This document shows positions 17,049-26,624 of a stretch of 48,173 nucleotides of DNA, piece after piece (the first letter of the stretch is position 1; each line of letters starts with the position of its first letter). The DNA is from Bacilli bacterium. Lineage in GTDB: Bacteria > Bacillota_I > Bacilli_A > RF39 > UBA660. Location of the stretch: positions 1 to 48,173 of the forward strand of contig JAGAYJ010000003.1 in NCBI GenBank assembly GCA_017940575.1. The letters run 5' to 3'. Below the pieces are notes generated by a model, which was given only the letters and a program-made list of their open reading frames with translations, did not search any database and was not told the origin of the DNA. The position numbers and the translations under genes are program-made.

Positions 17049-17244
17049 TAAGGAAATCAGAGAATTAACAACTGAAGAATTAAATAAAAAAATTGAAGAA
17101 TATAAAGAAGAATTATTTAACTTAAGATTTAGCCAAGCTACAGGTAATCTTGAAAAACCATCAAGAATTAACGAACTTAGAAAATTAGTTGCACGTATGA
17201 AAACAATTATTAGAGAACGTGAACTAAATGGGGAGGTTAAATAA
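17041..17244 (+). CDS. rpmC: 50S ribosomal protein L29
   Basis: 67-residue two-helix protein at the tunnel exit ([38 protein letters not shown]). The start ATG lies 4 nt after GGTGAGG within the end of rplP; an ATG at 17029 would put that site inside the coding frame. It ends in TAATG shared with rpsQ. Confidence 0.95.
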   Translation: MTNKEIRELTTEELNKKIEEYKEELFNLRFSQATGNLEKPSRINELRKLVARMKTIIRERELNGEVK

Positions 17245-17501
17245 TGGAAAAAACTAACCACGAATTAGTTGGTAAAGTTGTAAGTGATAAATGTGATAAA
17301 ACAATTACTGTTTTAGTTGAAACTTACAAAAAAGACCCACTATATGGAAAAAGAGTTAAATATTCAAAAAAATACGCTGCTCATGACGAAAAAAATGAAG
17401 CTAAAGTTGGAGATAAGGTGCGTATAGTTGAAACTAGACCACTTTCTAAAAACAAACATTTCCGCTTAGTTGAAATCGTTGAAAAAGCGATAATCTTATA
17501 A
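17244..17501 (+). CDS. rpsQ: 30S ribosomal protein S17
   Basis: 85-residue OB-fold rRNA-binding protein with [17 protein letters not shown] and the [22 protein letters not shown] signature. One-base overlap with the rpmC stop. Confidence 0.97.
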   Translation: MEKTNHELVGKVVSDKCDKTITVLVETYKKDPLYGKRVKYSKKYAAHDEKNEAKVGDKVRIVETRPLSKNKHFRLVEIVEKAIIL

Positions 17502-17526
17502 TTGAAACTGGGAGGAGGATCAATAT

Positions 17527-17895
17527 ATGATTCAACAAGAAAGCCGTTTAAAAGTTGCTGACAACTCTGGTGCACGTGAAGTTAAAGTTATTCGTGTTCT
17601 TGGAGGAAGTAAAGTAAAATTCGGAAATATTGGTGATACTGTAGTAGTTACAGTAACAAAAGCTACTCCTAACGGAACAGTACCAAGAAGTAAAGTTTGT
17701 AAAGCTGTTGTTGTTAGAAGTAAAACTGGTTTAAGAAGAGAAGATGGATCTTATATTAAATTTGATGAGAACGCATGTGTAATTATCCGTGATGATAAGA
17801 GCCCAGTTGGAACTCGTATATTTGGACCAGTAGCACGTGAACTACGTGATAAAGATTTTATGAAGATTGTATCACTTGCTAAAGAAGTGTTATAA
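17527..17895 (+). CDS. rplN: 50S ribosomal protein L14
   Basis: 122 residues starting [19 protein letters not shown] with the conserved [22 protein letters not shown] region. L14 forms part of the intersubunit bridge and is the target of the RsfS silencing factor. Preceded by GGGAGGAGG. Confidence 0.98.
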   Translation: MIQQESRLKVADNSGAREVKVIRVLGGSKVKFGNIGDTVVVTVTKATPNGTVPRSKVCKAVVVRSKTGLRREDGSYIKFDENACVIIRDDKSPVGTRIFGPVARELRDKDFMKIVSLAKEVL

Positions 17896-17913
17896 ATCGA
17901 TTGGAGGAATAAC

Positions 17914-18222
17914 ATGAAATTAAAAACAGGAGATAAAGTAGTCGTTATTGCTGGTAAAGATAAAGGTAAAGAAGGAACAATTACTAAAACATTAAAAGAC
18001 TTAAATAAAGTTGTTGTTGAAGGTGTAAATGTTGCTAAAAAACATGTTAAACCAAACGGACAACAAGCTGGAAGCATTGTTGAAGTTGAAATGCCTATTC
18101 ATGCATCAAATGTTATGGTAGTAGATCCTAAAACTAAAAAAGGTACCAGAATAGGACACAATATAAACAAAGATGGTAAGAAAGTTAGAGTATCTAAAAA
18201 ATCTAACTCTAACCTTGATTAA
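17914..18222 (+). CDS. rplX: 50S ribosomal protein L24
   Basis: 102 residues with the KOW motif near the N-terminus ([20 protein letters not shown]), followed by [13 protein letters not shown] and the [13 protein letters not shown] block. Assembly initiator of the 50S subunit. TTGGAGGA precedes the ATG. Confidence 0.97.
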   Translation: MKLKTGDKVVVIAGKDKGKEGTITKTLKDLNKVVVEGVNVAKKHVKPNGQQAGSIVEVEMPIHASNVMVVDPKTKKGTRIGHNINKDGKKVRVSKKSNSNLD

Positions 18223-18239
18223 TTGGAAGGAGGGTATAT

Positions 18240-18779
18240 ATGAACCGCCTAAAAGCAAAATATAATGAGGAAATCGTACCAAGTTTAAAAGAAGAGTTTA
18301 AATATAAAAATATTATGGAAGTACCACGTTTAGAAAAAATCGTTGTTAACATGGGTGTTGGTGATGGTGCAGCTAATGCTAAATTCTTAGAAGCAGCAGT
18401 TGCTGACTTAGAAGCTATTACTGGACAAAAAGCAGTAGTTACTAAAGCTAAAAAAGCTATCGCTGGATTCAAAATCAGAGCTGGACAAGGTATTGGATGT
18501 AAAGTTACATTAAGAGGAGAAAATATGTATAACTTCCTAGATAAATTAGTAAGTATTACATTACCTCGTGTAAGAGACTTTAGAGGTATATCTCCAAAAG
18601 CTTTCGATGGTAAAGGAAACTATACTCTAGGATTAAATGAACAATTAATTTTCTCAGAAATCGTTTATGATAACGTTGTTAAAGTACGTGGAATGGATAT
18701 CGTTTTTGTTACAACAGCAAAAACAAACGAAGAAGGACTTGCTCTTTTAAAAGGTTTCGGTATGCCATTTAAAAAGTAA
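18240..18779 (+). CDS. rplE: 50S ribosomal protein L5
   Basis: 179-residue 5S rRNA-binding protein with [15 protein letters not shown] near residue 27, [25 protein letters not shown] and [14 protein letters not shown]. Normal length, SD GGAAGGAGGG. Confidence 0.98.
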   Translation: MNRLKAKYNEEIVPSLKEEFKYKNIMEVPRLEKIVVNMGVGDGAANAKFLEAAVADLEAITGQKAVVTKAKKAIAGFKIRAGQGIGCKVTLRGENMYNFLDKLVSITLPRVRDFRGISPKAFDGKGNYTLGLNEQLIFSEIVYDNVVKVRGMDIVFVTTAKTNEEGLALLKGFGMPFKK

Positions 18780-18791
18780 TAGGAGGAAATT

Positions 18792-18977
18792 ATGGCTAAG
18801 AAAAGTATGATTGTTAAACAATCAAGAAAACAAAAATTTAAAGTACGTGAATATACTCGTTGTACAAGATGTGGTAGACCTCATTCAGTACTTAAAAAAT
18901 ATGGAATTTGCCGTATTTGTTTTAGAGAATTAGCTTACAAAGGACAAATTCCTGGTGTTACAAAATCAAGTTGGTAG
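18792..18977 (+). CDS. rpsN: 30S ribosomal protein S14, zinc-binding type Z
   Basis: 61-residue zinc form of S14. The four cysteines are C24, C27, C40 and C43 ([20 protein letters not shown]). This is the sole S14 seen in the window; zinc-independent paralogues, where they exist, are usually elsewhere. TAGGAGGA precedes the ATG. Confidence 0.97.
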   Translation: MAKKSMIVKQSRKQKFKVREYTRCTRCGRPHSVLKKYGICRICFRELAYKGQIPGVTKSSW

Positions 18978-18997
18978 AATGAAGGGAGGAAAAATTC

Positions 18998-19390
18998 ATG
19001 ACAGATCCAATTGCAGATATGCTTACAAGAATTCGTAATGCAAATCAAATGCGATATAAAGAAGTTGAAGTACCCGCTTCAAAAATTAAATTAGAAATTG
19101 CCAGAATATTAAAAGAAGAAGGATTTATCGCTGACTATAAAGTTAACAAAGAATCTGTTCAAGATATGATGGTTTTAAACTTAAAATATGGTGAAAATAA
19201 AGAACGTGTAATCACTGGACTTAAAAGAATTTCTAAACCAGGATTACGTGTATACGCTAAAAGTAATGAAATTCCAAAAGTATTAAATGGACTTGGAATT
19301 GCAATTGTTTCAACATCTAAAGGAATCATGACAGACAAAGAAGCTAGAAAAGAATCATTAGGTGGAGAAGTTTTAGCATACATTTGGTAG
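18998..19390 (+). CDS. rpsH: 30S ribosomal protein S8
   Basis: 130-residue central-domain organiser starting [18 protein letters not shown] and ending with the [20 protein letters not shown] signature. In E. coli S8 represses the spc operon; no target structure was identified here. SD AGGGAGGA. Confidence 0.97.
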   Translation: MTDPIADMLTRIRNANQMRYKEVEVPASKIKLEIARILKEEGFIADYKVNKESVQDMMVLNLKYGENKERVITGLKRISKPGLRVYAKSNEIPKVLNGLGIAIVSTSKGIMTDKEARKESLGGEVLAYIW

Positions 19391-19403
19391 AAAGGAAGAT
19401 TGT

Positions 19404-19934
19404 ATGAGCCGTATAGGTAATAGAATATTAACAATACCTGAAAACGTTACAGTTACTGTTGATGGATCAAAAGTTACAGTTAAAGGACCTAAAGGTGAAC
19501 TTTCTACTGTAGTTAATGAAAACATTACTGTATCAGTAAAAGAAAATACTATTGAAATTACAAGAACAAACGATAATTTCAAAAATTTCCATGGTACAGC
19601 TAATGCTAATATCAACAATATGTTAATTGGTGTAACTAAAGGTTATGAAAAACAATTAGAGTGTGTAGGAGTTGGATATAGATTCCAAGTAGCTGGTAAT
19701 AAAATTACTGTTAATGCTGGTTATTCACATCCTGTTGTTGTTGAAGTTCCTGCTGGTTTAACTGTAGAATCTCCAAGTAATACAGAACTAAACATTAAAG
19801 GAATTGATAAATGTCTTGTTGGTGAATTTGCTGCAAATATAAGAAAAATAAGACAACCTGAACCATATAAAGGAAAAGGTATACGTTATAAAGATGAACA
19901 TATCCGTCGTAAAGAAGGAAAGAAAGCAGCATAA
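19404..19934 (+). CDS. rplF: 50S ribosomal protein L6
   Basis: 176 residues with the duplicated L6 fold: MSRIGNRILTIPENVTVTV and, in the second repeat, the RQPEPYKGKGIRYKDEHIRRKEGKK signature (split here for length). Located by the sarcin-ricin region of the 50S subunit. Confidence 0.97.
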   Translation: MSRIGNRILTIPENVTVTVDGSKVTVKGPKGELSTVVNENITVSVKENTIEITRTNDNFKNFHGTANANINNMLIGVTKGYEKQLECVGVGYRFQVAGNKITVNAGYSHPVVVEVPAGLTVESPSNTELNIKGIDKCLVGEFAANIRKIRQPEPYKGKGIRYKDEHIRRKEGKKAA

Positions 19935-19960
19935 TGTAATTTAGTAAAGGAGAGTTAAAA

Positions 19961-20323
19961 ATGATTAAAAAAGAGTCAAGAAATGTAGCTCGTAAAGCTA
20001 GACATGCTCGTGTAAGATCTAAATTAAATGGTACAGCTATTTGTCCAAGATTAAACGTATTTAGATCAAACTCTAATATTTTTGCTCAAATTATCGATGA
20101 TGAAAAAGGAATTACATTAGTAAGTGCTTCATCTATAGATAAAGAGTTAAAATTAGAAAACGGTGGAAATAAAGAAGCCGCTACTAAAGTTGGAGAATTA
20201 ATCGCAAAAAGAGCTAAAGAAGCTAATATAAGTAAAGTCGTTTTCGATAGAGGTGGATACCTATATCATGGACGTGTAGAGGCATTAGCAGAAGCTGCAC
20301 GTGAAAACGGATTAGAATTCTAA
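19961..20323 (+). CDS. rplR: 50S ribosomal protein L18
   Basis: 120-residue 5S rRNA-binding partner of L5, with the basic N-terminus [35 protein letters not shown], and the end [29 protein letters not shown] precedes the ATG. Confidence 0.97.
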   Translation: MIKKESRNVARKARHARVRSKLNGTAICPRLNVFRSNSNIFAQIIDDEKGITLVSASSIDKELKLENGGNKEAATKVGELIAKRAKEANISKVVFDRGGYLYHGRVEALAEAARENGLEF

Positions 20324-20336
20324 TAGGAGGGTAAAT

Positions 20337-20840
20337 ATGGAAAATAGAAAAAGAACACCACGCCCAAAACAATATGAAGAACAAGTAATCAATATTGGTA
20401 GAGTTACAAAAGTAACTAAAGGTGGTCGTCATTTCCGTTTTTCCGCAACAGTAGTTGTTGGAGATAGAAAAGGTAAAGTTGGTCTAGGTACTGGTAAAGC
20501 AAACGAAGTACCAGATGCAATTAAAAAAGCTGTTTCAGCTGCAACTAAAAACATTGTTAATGTTAAATTAGTTGATGATAGAACAATTTCCCATGAAGCA
20601 ATCGGTGTTAGAAGCGCTAGTAGAGTTTTACTTAAACCTGCTGTTAAAGGTACCGGAGTTAAAGCTGGTGGACCAGTCAGAGCAGTACTAGAACTTGCTG
20701 GTGTTAAAGATATCTTATCTAAATCACTTGGATCAAATACAAAAATTAACATGGCTTATGCTACACTTGAAGCATTAAGATCACAAAAAACAATTGAAGA
20801 AGTTGCAAAACTTCGTGGTAAGAAAGTTGAGGAGATTTAA
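20337..20840 (+). CDS. rpsE: 30S ribosomal protein S5
   Basis: 167 residues with the dsRBD-like core [40 protein letters not shown], and the [22 protein letters not shown] region. Fidelity protein of the decoding centre. Its stop shares a base with the rplO start, so no rpmD (L30) gene separates them as it does in many bacteria. Confidence 0.97.
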   Translation: MENRKRTPRPKQYEEQVINIGRVTKVTKGGRHFRFSATVVVGDRKGKVGLGTGKANEVPDAIKKAVSAATKNIVNVKLVDDRTISHEAIGVRSASRVLLKPAVKGTGVKAGGPVRAVLELAGVKDILSKSLGSNTKINMAYATLEALRSQKTIEEVAKLRGKKVEEI

Positions 20841-21283
20841 TGAACTTAAGTACATTATATCCATCAGAAGGTTCTACTAAAAGACGTAAAAGACTTGGAT
20901 GTGGACCAGGTTCTGGTAAAGGTAAAACTTGTGGTAAAGGACATAAAGGACAAAATTCTAGATCAGGTGGAGGAAAAGGTCCAGTTTTTGAAGGTGGACA
21001 ATTACCACTTTATAGAAGACTTCCTAAAAGAGGTTTCTCTAACGCAAGATTTAAAACAACTTTTGCTACATTAAATTTAAGTGATTTAAATAATTTTGAA
21101 GATGGTGCAGTTGTTACACCAGAATTATTAAAAGATATGGGAATATTAAAAAATCAATTAGATGGCGTTAAAATCTTAGGAAACGGAAAATTAGAAAAGA
21201 AATTAACTGTTAAAGCTAATAAATTTTCTAAATTAGCTAAAGAAGAAATAGAAAAAATGGGTGGAAAAGCAGAGGTGATTTAA
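20840..21283 (+). CDS. rplO: 50S ribosomal protein L15
   Basis: 147-residue late-assembly protein starting [20 protein letters not shown], with the [23 protein letters not shown] glycine-rich arm (in two halves here) and a C-terminal globular domain. The ATG overlaps the rpsE stop (TAATG) with GAGGAG upstream, indicating coupled translation. Confidence 0.97.
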   Translation: MNLSTLYPSEGSTKRRKRLGCGPGSGKGKTCGKGHKGQNSRSGGGKGPVFEGGQLPLYRRLPKRGFSNARFKTTFATLNLSDLNNFEDGAVVTPELLKDMGILKNQLDGVKILGNGKLEKKLTVKANKFSKLAKEEIEKMGGKAEVI

Positions 21284-21284
21284 A

Positions 21285-22559
21285 ATGTTTGCAACTGTTA
21301 AGCAAATATTTAATCCCGCAAATAAAGATTTAAGAAAGAAGATTTACTTCACATTCTTATGTTTATTTGTATTTAAATTAGGTACTACAATCGTAGTTCC
21401 AGGAATAGACAAAGAAAGTTTAGGAACAGGTAACTTAGGTATCTTAGAGCTTATGAATGTCATGGGCGGAGGTGCCTTAGAAAAATTCTCAATTTTTGCA
21501 TTAGGTGTTACACCTTATATCACTGCTCAAATAGTTATTCAACTACTTACTATGGATATAATTCCATATTTAGCAGAGTTATCTAAACAAGGTGGAACAG
21601 GTAGAGCAAAATTAAATCAAATTACTAGATATGTTGGTATAGCACTTGCATTTATACAAGGATATATGTTCTCATTTGCATTCGTTCAAAACGGAACTGC
21701 AATTGATTACTTAACATTTGCATTATTCTTAACAGCAGGTACTGCTCTTCTTTTATGGATAGGAGATCAAATAACTGCTAAAGGAATTGGAAATGGTATA
21801 TCATTAATAATCATGGCAGGTATTATAGCATCTCTTCCAAGTAGTTTCTTAACTGCATGGCAAAGTTTCGTTGTATCAGGTTCAACTCAAGTTGTAGCTT
21901 TAGGTATAACTAAATTTATCCTATTTGTTATTATTTATGTAGCAATTATATTAGGAGTTGTTTATGTTGAAAGTGCTGAGAGAAGAGTTCCAATTCAATA
22001 TGCTAACAAATCTAATGCCACTGCTTCTAAACAAAGTTATATTCCATTTAAATTAAATTCGTCTGGGGTAATTCCTGTAATATTTGCATCAGCACTTATT
22101 TCAGTACCTGGATTATTATCTAATTTTATAAAAAATGATTCATTCACTTTATTCGTTAATAAATATTTAACTACTGAGACAGTTACAGGATTTATAGTTT
22201 ATATAGCTTGTATCTTCTTATTCGCATACTTCTATACATTCTTACAATTAAAACCAGCTGAATTATCAGAGAATTTAGGTAAGAATGGTGGATTTATACC
22301 AGGTATTAGACCAGGGGAAGAAACAACAAACTATATTTCTAAAGTTTTAAAGAGAATTACAACAGTTGGTGCTTTAGCATTATCAATTATTGCAGCACTT
22401 CCAATTATTTTTGGAGCTGTAACTGGACTTCCATCAAGCGTTAGAGTTGGTGGTACTGGTTTATTAATCGTTGTTGGAGTTGCACTTGAAACTTATAGAC
22501 AAATTGAATCAGAGTTAATAACTCGTAAATATCAAAGAGGAATAAGAGGTAGAAGATAA
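21285..22559 (+). CDS. secY: protein translocase subunit SecY
   Basis: 424-residue channel-forming subunit of the Sec translocon with ten predicted membrane helices. Recognisable blocks are GGGALEKFSIFALGVTPYI in helix 2, the QITAKGIGNGISLII segment, and the cytosolic C5 region with NLGKNGGFIPGIRPG and RKYQRGIRGRR at the end. It works with SecA, encoded near the right end of the window. One base separates it from rplO, and its stop overlaps adk. Confidence 0.97.
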   Translation: MFATVKQIFNPANKDLRKKIYFTFLCLFVFKLGTTIVVPGIDKESLGTGNLGILELMNVMGGGALEKFSIFALGVTPYITAQIVIQLLTMDIIPYLAELSKQGGTGRAKLNQITRYVGIALAFIQGYMFSFAFVQNGTAIDYLTFALFLTAGTALLLWIGDQITAKGIGNGISLIIMAGIIASLPSSFLTAWQSFVVSGSTQVVALGITKFILFVIIYVAIILGVVYVESAERRVPIQYANKSNATASKQSYIPFKLNSSGVIPVIFASALISVPGLLSNFIKNDSFTLFVNKYLTTETVTGFIVYIACIFLFAYFYTFLQLKPAELSENLGKNGGFIPGIRPGEETTNYISKVLKRITTVGALALSIIAALPIIFGAVTGLPSSVRVGGTGLLIVVGVALETYRQIESELITRKYQRGIRGRR

Positions 22560-23182
22560 TGAATTTAATTTTAATTGCTCCTCCAGCTGCTGGTAAAGGA
22601 ACACAATCAGAATTTATTTGTAATCACTACAACTTAAATCATTTATCTACTGGTGATTTACTTCGTGAAGTTGCTAGTAAAGATGATCCTAAGAGTTTAG
22701 AGATTAAAGAATTAATGAATAAAGGTATGTTAATTAGTGATGAAATCATTTTAGATTTAATAGAGAATAAAATAAAAGAAAACGAAGGTTTCGTCTTTGA
22801 CGGATTCCCTAGAACTTTAAATCAAGCAGTTAGTTTTGATGAGTTACTTAAAAAACTTAACAAAAAAATAGATAAAGTTATCTATTTAACTGTTGATAAA
22901 GAAGTAGCATCACAACGTATTGCAGGTAGATACGTATGTCCTTCTTGTGGTTTAGTTTATAACTTTAAACCAAATGAAGAAATCACTCCATGTAAATGTG
23001 GTGAAGCTTTAATCAAAAGAAAAGATGACAATGTTGAAACTTTTGAAAAACGTTATGATGTTTATATGAATGAGACATTTCCAATTATAGATTTCTATAG
23101 AGAAAAAGGACTTATATCTGAAGTTGATAGTTCTAAAACACCAACTGAAGTCTTTGATGATATTAAAGCTGTTTTAGATTAA
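22559..23182 (+). CDS. adk: adenylate kinase with variant P-loop and zinc lid
   Basis: Interconverts AMP+ATP and 2 ADP. The 207-residue product has FDGFPRTLNQA and the lid with a four-cysteine zinc site (CPSCG, then CKCG). The P-loop reads APPAAGKGTQ where most family members have GPPGAGKGTQ: two glycines are replaced by alanine while the Lys-Gly-Thr end is kept. Position after secY is standard. The ATG overlaps the secY stop; AGAGGT upstream serves as ribosome binding site. I still expect an active enzyme. Confidence 0.95.
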   Translation: MNLILIAPPAAGKGTQSEFICNHYNLNHLSTGDLLREVASKDDPKSLEIKELMNKGMLISDEIILDLIENKIKENEGFVFDGFPRTLNQAVSFDELLKKLNKKIDKVIYLTVDKEVASQRIAGRYVCPSCGLVYNFKPNEEITPCKCGEALIKRKDDNVETFEKRYDVYMNETFPIIDFYREKGLISEVDSSKTPTEVFDDIKAVLD

Positions 23183-23183
23183 T

Positions 23184-23930
23184 ATGATAAGTATAAAATC
23201 TGAAAGAGAAATTGAACTTTTAAAAGTAGCTGGCGAGATAGTGGGTAAAACTCATCATTATCTTGAGCCATTTATCAAGCCAGGCATAACTACTAAAGAG
23301 TTAGATAGATTAGCTGAGGAATATATATTAAGTCAAGGTTGTACTCCATCATTTAAAGGTTTATATGGTTTTCCAGGATCTATTTGCATTTCAATTAATG
23401 AAGAAGTAGTACATGGAATTCCAGGTAATAGAAAACTTAAAAATGGTGATATAGTAACACTTGATATAGGAGCTTGTTATAAAGGTTATCATGGAGATTC
23501 TGCTTGGACTTATGCCGTTGGTAAAATAAGCCCTAAAAAGGAAGCTTTAATGAAACAAACTGAAGAAGCATTGTTTGCTGGTCTATCTGTTATCAAAGAT
23601 GGATGTCATGTAGGAGATATTGGACATGCTGTTAGTGAGTGTGCTCATAAATATCACTTAGGTGTTGTTGAGGAACTAGTAGGTCATGGAGTTGGTAGTC
23701 AAGTTCATGAAGAACCAGATGTTCCTAATTATGGAAAGAAAGGTACAGGTCCAGTTTTAAAAGAAGGTATGGTAATAGCTGTTGAACCAATGCTTAATAT
23801 GGGTACTAAAGAAGTATTTATGTTAGATGATGATTGGACAATAGTTACTGGAGATGATCTTCCATCTGCTCACTTTGAACATACTGTTTTAGTTGAGAAG
23901 GATGGATATACAATATTAACAAAGAGGTGA
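23184..23930 (+). CDS. map: methionine aminopeptidase, type I
   Basis: Removes N-terminal methionine from new proteins. The 248-residue product shows the metal ligands: [12 protein letters not shown] (two aspartates about 11 apart), the [12 protein letters not shown] histidine, EPM and the C-terminal FEHTVLV glutamate. No clear ribosome binding site is visible before the ATG, which follows the adk stop by one base, so translation probably depends on coupling to adk. The gene ends in TGA, the only clear TGA stop among the core genes and evidence that TGA is not a tryptophan codon here. Confidence 0.96.
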   Translation: MISIKSEREIELLKVAGEIVGKTHHYLEPFIKPGITTKELDRLAEEYILSQGCTPSFKGLYGFPGSICISINEEVVHGIPGNRKLKNGDIVTLDIGACYKGYHGDSAWTYAVGKISPKKEALMKQTEEALFAGLSVIKDGCHVGDIGHAVSECAHKYHLGVVEELVGHGVGSQVHEEPDVPNYGKKGTGPVLKEGMVIAVEPMLNMGTKEVFMLDDDWTIVTGDDLPSAHFEHTVLVEKDGYTILTKR

Positions 23931-23934
23931 TTAT

Positions 23935-24201
23935 ATGCCAAAGAAGTTGAAATCACAAAAAGTAAATAATACTGAGGAAGTTAAAAAGAACAAAAATGCT
24001 ATCGAAGTAGACGGAAAAGTACTAGATGTTCTACCAGGTGGTCAATTTAGAGTTGAACTTCCAAATAAGTATGTAGTTGTGGCTCATGTATCAGGTAAGA
24101 TAAGACAAAATAACATTCGTATTTTACCAGGTGACACAGTTACAATGGAATTATCAGAATACGATTTAACAAAAGGTCGTATAATCTGGAGAAAAATATA
24201 G
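23935..24201 (+). CDS. infA: translation initiation factor IF-1 with N-terminal extension
   Basis: OB-fold factor that occupies the 30S A site. The core is canonical ([52 protein letters not shown]). At 88 residues it is about 16 longer than usual because of a Lys-rich N-terminus ([20 protein letters not shown]). The start is firm: GAGGTG lies 6 nt upstream of the ATG, and no other in-frame start exists before the core. Confidence 0.95.
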   Translation: MPKKLKSQKVNNTEEVKKNKNAIEVDGKVLDVLPGGQFRVELPNKYVVVAHVSGKIRQNNIRILPGDTVTMELSEYDLTKGRIIWRKI

Positions 24202-24280
24202 TACTATATGCACTCACATTTCTATTAAAATCCAAAAAATGCATTTTAATAGGCTATATAGTATTTACTAATATGTGAGT
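24202..24280 (+). promoter_or_regulatory. interleaved-stem RNA element before rpmJ
   Basis: Three perfect complementary pairs lie in the 95-nt infA-rpmJ gap. Stem A pairs TACTATAT (24202-24209) with ATATAGTA (24256-24263). Stem B pairs ACTCACAT (24212-24219) with ATGTGAGT (24273-24280). Stem C pairs CTATTAAAAT (24222-24231) with ATTTTAATAG (24243-24252). The order A-B-C-C'-A'-B' means A and B cross, giving either a pseudoknot or two exclusive folds. B' ends about 5 nt before the rpmJ AGGAGGG, so the fold could control ribosome access. Confidence 0.6.
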
Positions 24281-24296
24281 AATTAGGAGGGATAAT

Positions 24297-24410
24297 ATGA
24301 AAGTAAAAGCATCAGTTAAACCAAGATGCCCTAAATGTAAGGTTATCAAACGTAAAGGCAAAATTGAGGTTATTTGTGAAAACCCTAAACATAAACAAAG
24401 ACAAGGTTAA
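24297..24410 (+). CDS. rpmJ: 50S ribosomal protein L36, zinc type
   Basis: 37-residue zinc-ribbon protein with ligands C11, C14, C27 and H32 (CPKC ... CENPKH). The sequence is fully canonical. Preceded by AGGAGGG. It sits between infA and rpsM as in most bacteria, downstream of the interleaved-stem element. Confidence 0.97.
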   Translation: MKVKASVKPRCPKCKVIKRKGKIEVICENPKHKQRQG

Positions 24411-24424
24411 TATAGGAGGTTAAT

Positions 24425-24790
24425 ATGGCACGTATTAAAGGTGTAGATATACCAGATAATAAAAGAATCGTAATTTCTATGACTTATATCTATGGTATTG
24501 GTAGAAGCTTATCTGAAAAAATATTAGCTGACGCTAAAATAGATGTAAATAGAAGAACTAAAGATTTATCAAATGACGAATTAAACTTAATTCGTGAACA
24601 ATTAGATAAATACACTATCGAAGGTGATTTAAGACGTGAAGTTAATATGAATATTAAAACTAAAATGGAAATCAATTCATATGAAGGAACTCGTCATAAA
24701 AAAGGATTACCTGTTAGAGGACAAAGAACAAATAGAAACGCACGTACTCGTAAGGGTAAAGGAAAAACAGTCGCTAATAAGAAAAAATAA
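24425..24790 (+). CDS. rpsM: 30S ribosomal protein S13
   Basis: 121-residue head protein starting [18 protein letters not shown], with [15 protein letters not shown] and the C-terminal [14 protein letters not shown] tail that contacts tRNA. ATAGGAGG precedes the ATG. Confidence 0.97.
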   Translation: MARIKGVDIPDNKRIVISMTYIYGIGRSLSEKILADAKIDVNRRTKDLSNDELNLIREQLDKYTIEGDLRREVNMNIKTKMEINSYEGTRHKKGLPVRGQRTNRNARTRKGKGKTVANKKK

Positions 24791-24814
24791 GGTTAAATAA
24801 AGGAGGTTATTAGT

Positions 24815-25198
24815 ATGGCTTATAAAGCAAGAAAACGTAAAGTTAAAAAGAATGTACCAGAAGGTAGAGCTTATATCCATTCAACTTTCAATAACACTAT
24901 TGTAACTATTAGTGATACTGAAGGTAATGCAATAAGCTGGGCTTCTGCAGGAACTTTAGGATTTAAAGGTAGTAAAAAATCAACTCCATTTGCTGCAGGT
25001 ATGTCAGCTGAAGCTGCAGGAAAAGCGGCTTTCGACATGGGAATGAGAAAAGTAGAAGTATATGTTAAAGGACTAGGATCTGGTCGTGAAACTGCAATTA
25101 GATCTCTACAAACTGCTGGTCTTGAAATATCATCAATCACTGATATAACACCTGTACCACATAATGGATGCCGTCCACCAAAACGTCCACGTGGATAA
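24815..25198 (+). CDS. rpsK: 30S ribosomal protein S11
   Basis: 127 residues with [38 protein letters not shown] and the end [26 protein letters not shown] precedes the ATG. There is no rpsD next to it, as in other Firmicutes. Confidence 0.97.
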   Translation: MAYKARKRKVKKNVPEGRAYIHSTFNNTIVTISDTEGNAISWASAGTLGFKGSKKSTPFAAGMSAEAAGKAAFDMGMRKVEVYVKGLGSGRETAIRSLQTAGLEISSITDITPVPHNGCRPPKRPRG

Positions 25199-25218
25199 TA
25201 GAAAAGGAGTGTGTTAAA

Positions 25219-26169
25219 GTGTTAAACTTTGAAAAACCAATTTACAAAATTACAGATTATGTAGAAAATAATAACTATGGTAAATTTGAACTAGAACCAC
25301 TTGAAAGAGGTTTTGGTATTACTTTAGGAAATGCACTTAGAAGAGTTATGTTATCAAGCATGCCAGGAAGCGCTATCGTTGCTGTTAAAATTGATGGTGT
25401 AATGCACGAATTCCAAACTATGGAAGGAGTTGTTGAAGATGTTACAACTATCATTTTAAACTTAAAAAATGTTGTTGTTAAAAACAATACTGATGGTGTA
25501 GTAACTGCTAAACTTTCTGTTAATGAAGAAAGAGTTGTTACAGCTGCTGATATCGTTACAACTGACGATGTTGAAATTGTTAATCCAGATCAAGTAATTG
25601 CTACTTTATCTAAAGGTGGAAAACTTGATATGGAATTATTAATTGCTAATGGACGTGGTTATGTTCCATCAACAGAAAACAAAAAATTTGTTGAAGACGC
25701 TAAAGTAGGATTTATTCCAATTGACGCTTTATATTCTCCAATTGAAAGAATTAGTTGTGATGTTGAGGATGCACGTGTTGGACAAGATTCAACTTATGAT
25801 AAACTTATTGTTAATGTTTACACAAATGGATCAATTCGCCCTGAAGAAGCTATGGCTTTAGGTGCTAAAATCTTAATAGAACATTTAAACATTATTACTA
25901 ATTTAAGTGAAATAGCTGATACTACAGGAGTAATGAATGCTAAACAAGAAGATTCAAAAATCAAAAAATTAGAAACTTCTATTGATGATTTAGACTTCTC
26001 TGTTAGAGCTTATAACTGTTTAAAAAGAGCAGGAATCAATACTCTTGGAGATTTAACTGAAAAAACTGAATTAGAAATGATGAAGATTAGAAATTTAGGT
26101 AAAAAATCTTTAAAAGAAGTTATTGATAAAATTAAAGATATGGGACTTAAATTCAGAGATGAAGATTAA
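25219..26169 (+). CDS. rpoA: RNA polymerase subunit alpha
   Basis: 316-residue subunit that dimerises to nucleate polymerase assembly. The N-terminal domain carries [28 protein letters not shown] (split by length); the C-terminal domain (from about residue 250) carries [19 protein letters not shown], the UP-element and activator-contacting module. Start: GTG at 25219, nine nt after AAAGGAG; upstream readings lie inside rpsK. Full length. Confidence 0.97.
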   Translation: MLNFEKPIYKITDYVENNNYGKFELEPLERGFGITLGNALRRVMLSSMPGSAIVAVKIDGVMHEFQTMEGVVEDVTTIILNLKNVVVKNNTDGVVTAKLSVNEERVVTAADIVTTDDVEIVNPDQVIATLSKGGKLDMELLIANGRGYVPSTENKKFVEDAKVGFIPIDALYSPIERISCDVEDARVGQDSTYDKLIVNVYTNGSIRPEEAMALGAKILIEHLNIITNLSEIADTTGVMNAKQEDSKIKKLETSIDDLDFSVRAYNCLKRAGINTLGDLTEKTELEMMKIRNLGKKSLKEVIDKIKDMGLKFRDED

Positions 26170-26180
26170 GGAGGTATAGT

Positions 26181-26537
26181 ATGGCTTATAGAAAATTAGG
26201 TCGTGATAATAAACACAGAAGAAGTATGTTAGCTAACCTTACTAGACAACTTATCATGAATGAAAAAATTGAAACTACTGAAACTAGAGCTAAAGAAGCA
26301 CGTAAGTTCATTGATAAAATGATTACTTATGGTAAAAAAGGTGATTTAGTTTCAAGAAGAAAAGCATTAGCTTTCATGCAAAATGATAAAGTTGCTACTA
26401 AAAAAGTTTTTGATGACTTAGCAAAACGTTTTGCTAACAGAAATGGTGGATATACAAGAATTCTTAAATTAGATGAACGTAGAGGCGATGACGCTTTAAT
26501 GGTTATCTTAGAATTAGTTGAAGAGGATGCTAAATAA
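26181..26537 (+). CDS. rplQ: 50S ribosomal protein L17
   Basis: 118 residues starting [20 protein letters not shown], with [24 protein letters not shown] at the end in two conserved halves. Last gene of the operon; the terminator hairpin includes its stop codon. Confidence 0.97.
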   Translation: MAYRKLGRDNKHRRSMLANLTRQLIMNEKIETTETRAKEARKFIDKMITYGKKGDLVSRRKALAFMQNDKVATKKVFDDLAKRFANRNGGYTRILKLDERRGDDALMVILELVEEDAK

Positions 26538-26550
26538 GCATTCTTTTTTT
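26524..26550 (+). terminator. terminator of the S10-spc-alpha operon
   Basis: AGGATGCT, 5-nt loop with the rplQ stop, AGCATTCT (one G-T pair) and a T-run. Confidence 0.8.
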
Positions 26551-26565
26551 GTTAACCAAAAAATG

Positions 26566-26593
26566 TTGACAAATATATAAAATGTGATAAAAT
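26566..26593 (+). promoter_or_regulatory. promoter of the unknown helical protein gene
   Basis: TTGACA, 16-nt spacer, TAAAAT, followed by AAAAAGGGG before the start codon. Confidence 0.7.
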
Positions 26594-26624
26594 AAATACT
26601 ATTATTATGAAAAAGGGGAATATT

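Noticed and set aside
20290-20312. CACGTGAAAA in rplR as a parS site for ParB.
   Set aside because: Only the right half matches the parS palindrome and it lies in a conserved coding segment; no full TGTTNCACGTGAAACA-like site was seen.
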